Below, one piece after another: positions 8,103 through 15,895 of a stretch of 64,000 bases of DNA. Location: the NCBI RefSeq assembly GCF_015500075.1, contig NZ_CP045496.1, positions 1,488,001 to 1,552,000 of the forward strand. Reading direction: 5' to 3'. This DNA is from Mesorhizobium sp. INR15 (GTDB taxonomy: Bacteria; Pseudomonadota; Alphaproteobacteria; Rhizobiales; Rhizobiaceae). A program made the translations under genes and the position numbers. The notes beneath the pieces are model-generated. The model did no database searches. It was given only the letters and a program-made list of their open reading frames with translations, and was not told where the DNA came from. Position 1 is the stretch's first letter. Each line of letters opens with the position of its first letter.

Positions 8103-8130
8103 CTTGACGCCCGAAGCCTGAACGCATATC
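8103..8130 (+). promoter_or_regulatory. Candidate sigma-70 promoter of serC
   Basis: CTTGAC at 8103-8108 and CATATC at 8125-8130 are 16 bp apart. Transcription would start near 8137, so the 5' UTR would consist almost only of the two hairpins described next. Confidence 0.45.
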
Positions 8131-8137
8131 GCCGTCC

Positions 8138-8188
8138 GTGGGCCACCCCTCCCCAACGAGGGGCCACTATCTGGAAGGATAGACCACG
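8138..8188 (+). ncRNA. serC leader: two-hairpin RNA element with the Shine-Dalgarno in the second loop
   Basis: Hairpin 1 is CCCCTC (8146-8151), loop CCCAAC, GAGGGG (8158-8163), extended by GTGG/CCAC (8138-8141, 8164-8167). Hairpin 2 is CTATC (8167-8171), loop TGGAAG, GATAG (8178-8182). It displays the ribosome site GGAAGG (8173-8178) six to ten bases before the serC ATG. A two-hairpin motif upstream of alphaproteobacterial serC has been described and named serC. Position, size and partner gene fit. I cannot run the covariance model, and the ligand or effector is not known from the sequence. Confidence 0.6.
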
Positions 8189-9364
8189 ATGACGACACCT
8201 ACGAAGCCCGGATTCCGTCCGGCAAACCCCAATTTTTCCTCAGGTCCTTGTGCAAAACGCCCCGGCTGGTCGGTCGAGGCGCTGAAAAACGCGGCACTTG
8301 GCCGCTCGCACCGCGCCAAGATCGGCAAGACCAAGCTCGAACAAGCGATCGAGCTGACGCGGGAAATCCTCCAGGTTCCAGCAGACTACCGCATCGGCAT
8401 CGTGCCGGCGTCGGACACCGGCGCGGTCGAGATGGCGCTGTGGTCGCTGCTTGGCGAACGCGGCGTCGACATGGTCGCCTGGGAGAGTTTTGGCTCGGGC
8501 TGGATCACAGACGTGGTCAAGCAGCTGAAGCTCGCCGACGTGCGCAAGATCGAAGCCGGCTACGGCGAACTGCCGGACCTGGGCAAGATCGATTTCGACC
8601 GCGACGTGGTCTTCACCTGGAACGGCACCACCTCCGGCGTGCGCGTGTCCGACGGTGATTTCATCCCAGCCGACCGAAAGGGGCTGACCATCTGCGACGC
8701 TACCTCGGCTGCGTTCGCGCAGAGGCTCGATTTCCAAAAACTCGATGTCGTCACCTTCTCCTGGCAGAAAGTGCTGGGCGGCGAGGGCGCGCATGGCATG
8801 CTGATCCTGTCGCCTCGCGCCGTCGAGCGGCTGGAGACCTACAAGCCGGCCTGGCCGCTGCCCAAGATTTTCCGTCTCACGTCGGGCGGCAAGCTGATCG
8901 AAGGCATCTTCAAGGGCGAAACCATCAACACGCCGTCGATGCTGTGCGTGGAGGACTATCTCGACGCGCTGCAGTGGGCCAAGTCGATCGGTGGCCTAGA
9001 TGCGCTGGTCGCTCGTGCCAATGCCAATGCCGCTGTGCTCGATGGCTTTGCCACCAAGTCCTCATGGCTTGGCCATCTCGCTGCCGAGGCTGCAACACGG
9101 TCCAACACCTCCGTCTGCCTGTCCTTCACAGACCCGGATGTGACGGCTCTCGATGCCGACGGGCAGGCGGCGTTCGCCAAGGGGCTGGTCTCGATGCTCG
9201 ACAAGGAAGGCGTCGCCTATGACATCGGCGCCTATCGCGATGCACCGCCCGGCCTGCGCATCTGGTGCGGAGCGACGGTCGAGACCTCCGATCTCGAAGC
9301 GCTGCTGCCTTGGCTCGACTGGGCCTTTGCCGCGCAGAAGGCGTCGCTGAAAGCAGCGGCCTGA
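8189..9364 (+). CDS. serC: Phosphoserine aminotransferase
   Basis: PLP enzyme that transaminates 3-phosphohydroxypyruvate to phosphoserine, the second step of serine synthesis. The alphaproteobacterial form has about 390 residues (391 here) and starts TTPTKPGFRPANPNFSSGP. The Schiff-base lysine is Lys194 in FSWQKVLGGEGAHG. The structured leader described just upstream presents its ribosome site in a hairpin loop. serA follows after 63 bases, so the first two pathway steps are probably co-transcribed and controlled by the same leader. Confidence 0.96.
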   Translation: MTTPTKPGFRPANPNFSSGPCAKRPGWSVEALKNAALGRSHRAKIGKTKLEQAIELTREILQVPADYRIGIVPASDTGAVEMALWSLLGERGVDMVAWESFGSGWITDVVKQLKLADVRKIEAGYGELPDLGKIDFDRDVVFTWNGTTSGVRVSDGDFIPADRKGLTICDATSAAFAQRLDFQKLDVVTFSWQKVLGGEGAHGMLILSPRAVERLETYKPAWPLPKIFRLTSGGKLIEGIFKGETINTPSMLCVEDYLDALQWAKSIGGLDALVARANANAAVLDGFATKSSWLGHLAAEAATRSNTSVCLSFTDPDVTALDADGQAAFAKGLVSMLDKEGVAYDIGAYRDAPPGLRIWCGATVETSDLEALLPWLDWAFAAQKASLKAAA

Positions 9365-9427
9365 GATTTTTCTGGCGGCCCTGCGGCCGCCTGTTTCCCG
9401 GATCAATCCCATTTGAAGGAGGCCGCC

Positions 9428-11029
9428 ATGGCGCCCCGCGTTCTCGTATCAGACAAACTCTCCACCACCGCCGTGCAGATATTCAAGGATCGCGGCATCG
9501 AGGTCGACTATTTGCCCGATCTCGGCAAGGACAAGGAAAAGCTGCTCGAAGTGATCGGCCAGTATGATGGTCTGGCCATCCGCTCGGCGACCAAGGTCAC
9601 CGAGAAGCTGATCAATGCAGCCACCAGGCTCAAGGTCGTCGGCCGCGCCGGCATCGGCGTCGACAATGTCGACATCCCGGCCGCCAGCCGCAAGGGCATC
9701 ATCGTGATGAACACGCCCTTCGGCAATTCGATCACCACCGCCGAGCATGCGGTGGCGATGATCTTCGCGCTGGCGCGCCAGATTCCGGAGGCCAACGCCT
9801 CGACCCATGCCGGCAAATGGGAAAAGAACCGCTTCATGGGCGTCGAGATCACCGGCAAGACGCTGGGTGTCATCGGCTGCGGCAACATCGGTTCGATCGT
9901 CGCCACGCGCGGCGTCGGCCTGAAGATGCATGTCATCGCCTTCGATCCATTCCTGTCGGACAAGCGTGCGGAGGAGCTCGGTGTCGACAAGGTCGAGCTC
10001 GACGAACTGTTTGCCCGCGCCGACTTCATCACCTTGCACACGCCGCTGACCGACAAGACGCGCAACATCATCGACGCGGCTGCGATCACCAAGATGAAGA
10101 ACGGCGTGCGCATCATCAATTGCGCCCGTGGCGGCCTCATTGTTGAAGCCGACCTGATCGCGGCGCTGAAGACCGGCAAGGTGGCGGGCGCCGGCATCGA
10201 TGTGTTCGAGGTCGAGCCGGCCGAGCAGAATGCGCTGTTTGGCATGGAGAATGTGGTAGCGACGCCGCATCTCGGCGCCTCGACAGCGGAGGCGCAAGAG
10301 AATGTCGCCTTGCAGGTGGCCGAGCAGATGGCCGACTATCTGATCAAGGGCGCCGTCTCCAACGCCATCAACATGCCGTCCATCACCGCCGAGGAGGCGC
10401 CGCGCCTGAAGCCGTTCGTCAAGCTTGCCGAAGTGCTCGGCGCCTTTGTCGGCCAGGTCACCGAAGACCCGATCACAGAGGTCGAGATCCTGTTCGACGG
10501 CTCGACCGCGACGATGAACACGCGCGCGCTGATCAGCGCCGCCCTTGCCGGGCTGATCCGGCCGCAGGTCGCCGACGTCAACATGGTGTCGGCGCCGATC
10601 ATGGTGAAAGAGCGCGGCATCATCGTAGCTGAGGTCAAGCGCGACAAGTCCGGCGTGTTCGATGGCTACATCAAGATGACGGTGAAGACCGAGCACAGGA
10701 CACGCTCGATCGCCGGAACCTGTTTCTCGGACGGCAAGCCGCGCTTCATCCAGATCAAGGGCATCAATCTCGACGCCGAGGTCGGCCAGCACATGCTCTA
10801 CACGACTAATGCCGACGCGCCGGGCATTATCGGCCTGCTTGGCACCGTCTGCGGCGAGAACGGCGTCAACATCGCCAACTTCCAGCTTGGCCGCAACCGG
10901 CCAGGCGGCGATGCCATTGCGCTGCTCTATCTCGATGCGCCATTCCCCGAAAATGTGCTTGAACAGGTCAGGGCGCACAAGTCGATCGATTCGGCCAAGC
11001 GGCTGCAGTTCGACGTGAACGCGATGTGA
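9428..11029 (+). CDS. serA: D-3-phosphoglycerate dehydrogenase
   Basis: NAD-dependent oxidation of 3-phosphoglycerate, the first step of serine synthesis. The 533 residues correspond to the long type: substrate and NAD domains with GCGNIGSIVATRG-type dinucleotide loop and the catalytic Arg/Glu/His pattern (INCARGGLIVEADL, then TPHLGAST). An intervening ASB domain and a C-terminal ACT domain (TTNADAPGIIGLLGTVCGEN) probably mediate serine feedback. The ATG at 9428 is chosen over an upstream TTG because AAGGAGG (9415-9421) lies at ideal distance. It is the second gene of serCA and is followed by a terminator. Confidence 0.97.
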   Translation: MAPRVLVSDKLSTTAVQIFKDRGIEVDYLPDLGKDKEKLLEVIGQYDGLAIRSATKVTEKLINAATRLKVVGRAGIGVDNVDIPAASRKGIIVMNTPFGNSITTAEHAVAMIFALARQIPEANASTHAGKWEKNRFMGVEITGKTLGVIGCGNIGSIVATRGVGLKMHVIAFDPFLSDKRAEELGVDKVELDELFARADFITLHTPLTDKTRNIIDAAAITKMKNGVRIINCARGGLIVEADLIAALKTGKVAGAGIDVFEVEPAEQNALFGMENVVATPHLGASTAEAQENVALQVAEQMADYLIKGAVSNAINMPSITAEEAPRLKPFVKLAEVLGAFVGQVTEDPITEVEILFDGSTATMNTRALISAALAGLIRPQVADVNMVSAPIMVKERGIIVAEVKRDKSGVFDGYIKMTVKTEHRTRSIAGTCFSDGKPRFIQIKGINLDAEVGQHMLYTTNADAPGIIGLLGTVCGENGVNIANFQLGRNRPGGDAIALLYLDAPFPENVLEQVRAHKSIDSAKRLQFDVNAM

Positions 11030-11053
11030 TCCTGACCGCAGCGGAAGATCAGG

Positions 11054-11083
11054 AAGGCGCGGGCTGGTCCCGCGCCTTTTCTA
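11054..11083. terminator. Terminator after serA
   Basis: AAGGCGCGGG, loop CTGGT, CCCGCGCCTT followed by TT. It also lies at the end of the converging minus-strand transporter gene. Confidence 0.8.
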
Positions 11084-11974
11084 TTCTTCCGTTATCTTGC
11101 GTCCGCTGTATTCGGCAAGCCCGATACCGCCCAGCACGAGTACCAGCGCCAGGGCCTGATAAAGCTGGAATGTCTCGCCGACGATCAGCACCGAAAGCAA
11201 GGTGCCGAAGATCGGCACGAGATTGATGAACAGACCCGCGCGGTTGGCGCCGATCAATTCGTTGCCCCTGATGTAGAAGATCTGCGAGATGATGGAGGCG
11301 CCGACGGCGGTGTAGACGATCACTGACCAGCCGCGTGCGTCGGGCACGATGACCTTGCCGGCGGCGACTTCCCAGAGGAAGAATGGTACCGAAGTGACGA
11401 GCGCTGCCACCGACAGCGCCAGCATCAGGCTCTGCCATTGCATCACCGGCTTCAACCGCAGCCCGACCGAATAGCCGCTGTAGAGAAGCACCGCGACGAG
11501 CATGATGGCATCGCCGTAATTGAGCTCCAGCGTCAGCAGCCGGCGTGGATCACCGTGGCAGGCGGTCAGGATCACGCCGACAATGGTCAACACGACGCCG
11601 GAGATCTGCGCCCAGTTCACGCGCAGGCGAAAGAAGATGAAATTGGCAATGATGATCAGGACCGGCATCGCCGCCTGTTCGATCGAGACGTTGATCGCGG
11701 TCGTGTAGTTGAGCGCCGTGTAGAAGATGGTGTTGAACAGGGTGAAGCCGCTGGCGCCAAGTGCCGCGAGCACAAGCCAGTGCTTTCGCACCACCGGCCA
11801 GTCCTTTTGCAGCGGCCGCCAGCCGATCGGCAGCATGATCGCGACCGCCAGCACCCAGCGCAGGAAGACGAGCGTCATAGGCGAGACGTGATCGACCGCC
11901 AGCTTGCCGGCCACCGAGTTGCCGCCCCACAGCAAGGTGGTGAGCAGCAGGAATATATAGGCGCGTCGGTGCAT
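11081..11974 (-). CDS. EamA/DMT-family transporter
   Basis: 297 residues with about ten hydrophobic segments arranged as two EamA halves. The first begins RAYIFLLLTTLLWGGNSVAG and the second near NYGDAIMLVAVLLYSGYSVG. The WGGNSVAGKLA start and the length are typical of drug/metabolite exporters in the inner membrane. The substrate cannot be read from the sequence, and members export amino acids, metabolites or purines. It is convergent with serA and divergent from purA. Confidence 0.88.
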   Translation of the reverse strand: MHRRAYIFLLLTTLLWGGNSVAGKLAVDHVSPMTLVFLRWVLAVAIMLPIGWRPLQKDWPVVRKHWLVLAALGASGFTLFNTIFYTALNYTTAINVSIEQAAMPVLIIIANFIFFRLRVNWAQISGVVLTIVGVILTACHGDPRRLLTLELNYGDAIMLVAVLLYSGYSVGLRLKPVMQWQSLMLALSVAALVTSVPFFLWEVAAGKVIVPDARGWSVIVYTAVGASIISQIFYIRGNELIGANRAGLFINLVPIFGTLLSVLIVGETFQLYQALALVLVLGGIGLAEYSGRKITEE

Positions 11975-12187
11975 CGCTGGATTCCAGCCGCTGGAGGTGA
12001 GTTGCGGTGTTAGCCGGCCTATTGCCCCCGTCCGGTCAAGTAAATGATGTCAAAGCCGAAAATTGTTGTGCCTCAGGGCATTTTCGGCGGCAAAGAAAGG
12101 TCGCGTCGGCCTGCTCTTGACGCTATAGAGGCCTGTCGTTTCGAACCATATTCAAGCCGCACTGCGGCGTCTCAAGGGAAAAGAAAC

Positions 12188-13486
12188 ATGGCCAATGTGG
12201 TGGTCGTCGGCTCGCAATGGGGCGACGAAGGCAAGGGCAAGATCGTCGACTGGCTGTCGGAGCGCGCCGATGTGGTGGTGCGTTTTCAAGGTGGCCACAA
12301 TGCCGGCCACACGCTGGTCGTCGACGGCAAGGTCTACAAGCTATCGCTGTTGCCGTCGGGCGTCGTGCGGCAGGGCAAACTGTCCATCATCGGCAATGGC
12401 GTCGTTTTCGACCCGCATGCCTTCGTCGCGGAAGTGGCGAAGCTTAAGGCACAAGGTGTCGAAGTGACGCCGGACCGCCTGAAAATAGCCGAAAACACAG
12501 CGCTTATCCTATCCCTGCACCGGGAGCTGGACGGATTCCGCGAGGACGCTGCCTCAAATTCCGGCACAAAAATTGGCACGACGCGCCGCGGCATTGGCCC
12601 CGCCTATGAAGACAAGGTGGGCCGGCGTGCGGTGAGGGTGATGGACTTGGCGGATTTGGAAACGCTGCCCTTGAAGGTCGACAGGCTGCTGACGCACCAC
12701 AATGCGCTGCGGCGCGGGCTTGGCCATGCGGAAGTCACGCATGAAGCGATCATGCATGAGCTGACCTCGGTCGCCAATGAGATCCTGCCCTACATGGACC
12801 GCGTCTGGAAAATCCTGGACGACAAGCGCCGTGCGGGCGAGCGCATCCTGTTCGAGGGCGCGCAAGGCACGCTTCTCGATATCGACCATGGCACCTATCC
12901 TTTCGTAACTTCGTCCAACACGGTCGCTGGCCAGGCGGCCGCCGGCTCTGGCGTTGGTCCCGGCGCCATCGGCTATGTGCTTGGCATCACCAAGGCCTAT
13001 ACGACGCGCGTCGGCGAAGGTCCGTTTCCGACCGAACAGAAGAACGAGATCGGCGAATTCCTCGGCACGCGCGGGCATGAATTCGGCGTCGTCACCGGCC
13101 GCAAGCGCCGTTGTGGCTGGTTCGACGCGGTGCTGGTTCGCCAGGCTGTCGCTGTCAACGGCATCAAGGGTATCGCGCTGACCAAGCTCGACGTGCTCGA
13201 TGGGCTGGACGAGATCAAGGTTTGCACCGGCTACCGGCTTGACGGCGAGATGATCGACTATCTGCCGGCCAGCCAGGGCGCGCAGGCACGCGTCGAGCCG
13301 GTCTACGAAACGCTGGAAGGCTGGAAAGGCACCACCGCCGGCGCGCGCAGCTGGAACGATCTGCCGGCCCAGGCCGTCAAATATGTCCGTTACATCGAGG
13401 AGCTGATCGGCGCGCCGGTCGCGCTCCTTTCCACCAGCCCGGAGCGGGACGACACGATACTTGTGACCGATCCGTTTCAAGACTAG
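12188..13486 (+). CDS. purA: Adenylosuccinate synthetase
   Basis: GTP-dependent condensation of IMP with aspartate, the committed step to AMP. The 432 residues match the family. The N-terminal P-loop-like GSQWGDEGKGK is at about 8-18, followed by the IMP/Mg loop GGHNAGHT, the signature GTTRRGIGPAYEDK and the GTP-binding C-terminal part. The frame is open 48 codons further upstream, but the ATG at 12188 is preceded by a purine-rich stretch (AAGGGAAAAG) and starts the conserved MANVVVVG. It is monocistronic or leads into the gene at 13563. Confidence 0.97.
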   Translation: MANVVVVGSQWGDEGKGKIVDWLSERADVVVRFQGGHNAGHTLVVDGKVYKLSLLPSGVVRQGKLSIIGNGVVFDPHAFVAEVAKLKAQGVEVTPDRLKIAENTALILSLHRELDGFREDAASNSGTKIGTTRRGIGPAYEDKVGRRAVRVMDLADLETLPLKVDRLLTHHNALRRGLGHAEVTHEAIMHELTSVANEILPYMDRVWKILDDKRRAGERILFEGAQGTLLDIDHGTYPFVTSSNTVAGQAAAGSGVGPGAIGYVLGITKAYTTRVGEGPFPTEQKNEIGEFLGTRGHEFGVVTGRKRRCGWFDAVLVRQAVAVNGIKGIALTKLDVLDGLDEIKVCTGYRLDGEMIDYLPASQGAQARVEPVYETLEGWKGTTAGARSWNDLPAQAVKYVRYIEELIGAPVALLSTSPERDDTILVTDPFQD

Positions 13487-13562
13487 TTTCTGAAGCCTTT
13501 CCGGGCATCGCGGCCGATTTGCGGGGGCCGGCGCGGAAAACAAAATACAGGTCGACTGAAGC

Positions 13563-15236
13563 ATGGCAGATTTCGTTGCTGTTCTGAAAAAGACGCTCGA
13601 CGGTCTCGGTGAGCCGACGCCGGAAGTCCGGGCGAGAGTCTATGACAAGGCTCGCTCGACGATCTCGGCCAAGCTCGCGGCCATCGCGCCACCGCCGCCG
13701 GCATCGGTCGCGGACAGGCAGAAGCGCGCTTTGGAAGACGCTATCGCAAGCGTCGAGCGGGAATATGCCAAAAGCGTTCCGGAATCCGATCCGCTCGCGG
13801 AACTGGAAAACATCTTTTCCTCGATCGACCGCAACAAGAACCAGCCAAGCCATTCAAGGCAACCGGCTAAAGTGGAGCCGGCCTGGCAACCGGCGGCTGC
13901 GCCCGCGCCCAAGCTGGAACCCTATCGGCCAGCGCCACCGGCCACCAAGGCCGAGCCAAGCTGGCAAAGGGCGACACCCGCACCTTCCGTTCCGCCTCGT
14001 GCCGAAACCGAGCTTCCGGGCATGGATGATGACGCTGGAGAAGACCAGGTCGATGTCTTTTCCAATGATGAACAGCCGGTCTCGGACACTTTCCAGCGTT
14101 TGCGTCCGGCGGAGCGCAAGCGCAGCTATGGTGGTCTGATCGCCGCCGTTGTCGCCCTGCTGGTCGTTGCCGGCGGGGGCTATGGTGTCTGGCTGAACAA
14201 GGATGCGTTCGGCAAGATGCTTGGCCTCGGCGGCAACAAGGTGGTGGCGAAGGCCGAACCGGTCAAGCCGGCGCCCGCCAAGCCAGTGACTGACGCCGCT
14301 GCACCACCGCCGGCGCCTGGCGCCGAGGCCGAGGGTACGAAATTCACCCAGCGGCTGACGCCTCAGGGCAGCGAAATTGATCCCGGCCCGGCCGGCGGAC
14401 AGAGCGGTATCGGCGAGGGTGAGTCCGTCGCCGCGCTGACCACACCGCCATCGGCCACGAACGCGCCGGCGCTTTCGGCGCCTCCGGCCGCTACGCCTGC
14501 CGCGACCCCGGATGCAGCGGCGGCCAACACACCGTCTGCCGTCAGCACGCCCCCCGTTGCAGGTACAGCGCCCGCGACACCGCCCGCGGCGGGAGCCGCA
14601 CCCGCACCCGCCGCCGCCACCCCGCCAGCAGGTGCGGCGCCCGCGGCGCCGGCTGCCGCTCCGGCGGAGACCGCTTTGCCGGTTGGCCAGAAGGCGATCT
14701 TCTATGAGGAACGCACCAGCACCGCGCAAGGGTCAGCCGAGCCGGGCAACATCGTCTGGTCACTGGTGCAGGAATCGCCCGGTGGCGATCTGCCGCCGGA
14801 GCCGGCGATCCGCGCCGAAGCCACCATCCCCGGCAAGAATGTCCAGTTGCGCATGACCATCCGCCGCAACACCGACCAGACATTGCCGGCCAGCCATATC
14901 ATCGAGATGATCTTCCTGACGCCTGACGGCTTCGAAGGTGGGGGTGTCGACAACATCCTGCGCGTCGCCATGAAGAGTTCGGAACAGGATGCCGGCAGCC
15001 CGCTGATCGGCATTCCAGCCAAGATCGCCGACGGCTTCTTCCTGGTGGCGCTCAACGACACCAAGGCGGATGAAGACGCCAATCTGACGCTGCTTCGTGG
15101 CCAGAACTGGATCGACGTGCCGGTCGTCTACAAGACCGGGCGGCGCGCGCTGCTGACCATGGAAAAGGGCATTCCCGGTGAGAAGGTGTTCGATGAGGCG
15201 CTGAAAGCCTGGCAAGCGAAGAAGACGGCGGGCTGA
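13563..15236 (+). CDS. Single-pass membrane protein with Ala/Pro-rich linker, unknown function
   Basis: 557 residues in three parts. A soluble, charged N-terminal domain (about 1-70, KKTLDGLGEPTPEVRARVYD) is followed by a proline-rich spacer. One membrane helix lies at about 190-210 (GGLIAAVVALLVVAGGGYGV), then a long low-complexity Ala/Pro/Thr region to about 375, and finally a globular C-terminal domain of about 180 residues (KAIFYEERTSTAQGSAEPGN and onward). Topology suggests a cytoplasmic N-terminus and a periplasmic C-terminus. The N-terminal block looks like a conserved rhizobial domain, but I do not recognise a named family. It lies 76 bases after purA and may share its transcript. Confidence 0.78.
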   Translation: MADFVAVLKKTLDGLGEPTPEVRARVYDKARSTISAKLAAIAPPPPASVADRQKRALEDAIASVEREYAKSVPESDPLAELENIFSSIDRNKNQPSHSRQPAKVEPAWQPAAAPAPKLEPYRPAPPATKAEPSWQRATPAPSVPPRAETELPGMDDDAGEDQVDVFSNDEQPVSDTFQRLRPAERKRSYGGLIAAVVALLVVAGGGYGVWLNKDAFGKMLGLGGNKVVAKAEPVKPAPAKPVTDAAAPPPAPGAEAEGTKFTQRLTPQGSEIDPGPAGGQSGIGEGESVAALTTPPSATNAPALSAPPAATPAATPDAAAANTPSAVSTPPVAGTAPATPPAAGAAPAPAAATPPAGAAPAAPAAAPAETALPVGQKAIFYEERTSTAQGSAEPGNIVWSLVQESPGGDLPPEPAIRAEATIPGKNVQLRMTIRRNTDQTLPASHIIEMIFLTPDGFEGGGVDNILRVAMKSSEQDAGSPLIGIPAKIADGFFLVALNDTKADEDANLTLLRGQNWIDVPVVYKTGRRALLTMEKGIPGEKVFDEALKAWQAKKTAG

Positions 15237-15262
15237 GATAACCCGCCGGCCCAGGGCTTCCG

Positions 15263-15562
15263 TCAGAAGCCTTGGAACAGCATGTCGAGCGCAGCGACGA
15301 TATCGTCGTGATGCCTGGTCAGGCTCAGTCTGCTTTCACCCAGTTCGCTGGCTGGAATCGTGGCGATCAGATGGGTCGCCATGACCATTTTTCGCCCATT
15401 GAGCTCGAAGACGGGATGAAGCTTTCGCATCGGCGGCGGCACCGTTGCGATCGGCATAAGCGGGACCACCACCCGTGTTTTGAAATTGTCTAGCAGGTCA
15501 GACTGAACGTCGAGCAGATAGCTGCCTTCCACCCAACCGGCGAAGACATCATAGCGTGCCAT
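15263..15562 (-). CDS. ccdB: CcdB-like toxin of a chromosomal CcdAB module
   Basis: 99 residues starting ARYDVFAGWVEGSYLLDVQS, with the internal MPIATVPPPMRKLHPVFEL typical of CcdB, a small dimeric protein that in plasmid F poisons DNA gyrase. Its ATG shares one base with the ccdA stop (TGATG at 15564-15560), so translation is coupled. The last residues are Phe-Gln-Gly-Phe, whereas F-plasmid CcdB ends Trp-Gly-Ile, residues known to be needed for gyrase poisoning. The fold looks intact, but the killing function may be altered or lost. Confidence 0.85.
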   Translation of the reverse strand: MARYDVFAGWVEGSYLLDVQSDLLDNFKTRVVVPLMPIATVPPPMRKLHPVFELNGRKMVMATHLIATIPASELGESRLSLTRHHDDIVAALDMLFQGF

Positions 15563-15804
15563 CAGAACTGACGATGTTCTTGCAGCGGGATGCCGTGCTT
15601 TTCGACATAATCGTTCCACGCATCCATCGTGGCGCGGTTCTCAAGCTTCCATAGCCGCGTCTTTTCAGCAGCCACCGCTTCGGCAATGCCGGCTTCGGCG
15701 GCGCGCGAGACATTTACGTCAAGCCCTTTGGCTTCCTTCATGAGGTTTGAATCGATCGACAGATTTGCTGGCTGGCGGATAGCATTCAAGGCAATCTTGC
15801 GCAT
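15562..15804 (-). CDS. ccdA: CcdA-like antitoxin
   Basis: 80 residues. The N-terminal half (KIALNAIRQPANLSIDSNLM) is the ribbon-helix-helix DNA-binding part that dimerises and represses its own operon. The C-terminal half (ENRATMDAWNDYVEKHGIPL) is the flexible arm that wraps CcdB and frees gyrase. The ATG at 15804 has GTGGAG upstream as ribosome site, and longer in-frame starts lack one. The 1-base overlap with ccdB and the palindromic operator upstream complete a canonical autoregulated toxin-antitoxin operon. Confidence 0.85.
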   Translation of the reverse strand: MRKIALNAIRQPANLSIDSNLMKEAKGLDVNVSRAAEAGIAEAVAAEKTRLWKLENRATMDAWNDYVEKHGIPLQEHRQF

Positions 15805-15819
15805 AATGATCTCCACGAC

Positions 15820-15840
15820 ATGCGCATAATGTATGCGCAT
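15820..15840. promoter_or_regulatory. Probable CcdA operator: two ATGCGCAT palindromes
   Basis: The self-complementary octamer ATGCGCAT occurs at 15820-15827 and 15833-15840, 5 bp apart. A partial copy (TGCGCAT, 15798-15804) overlaps the ccdA start codon. Arrays of short palindromes upstream of a ribbon-helix-helix antitoxin gene are the expected operator. Confidence 0.6.
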
Positions 15841-15895
15841 CACCACGCCGTGGCAATAGTTTAAGCGATATCCGACCACTATGGTCTAGAGGAGC

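Noticed and set aside
9449..10978. A 509-codon minus-strand frame opposite serA
   Set aside because: Shadow of serA, no recognisable domain.
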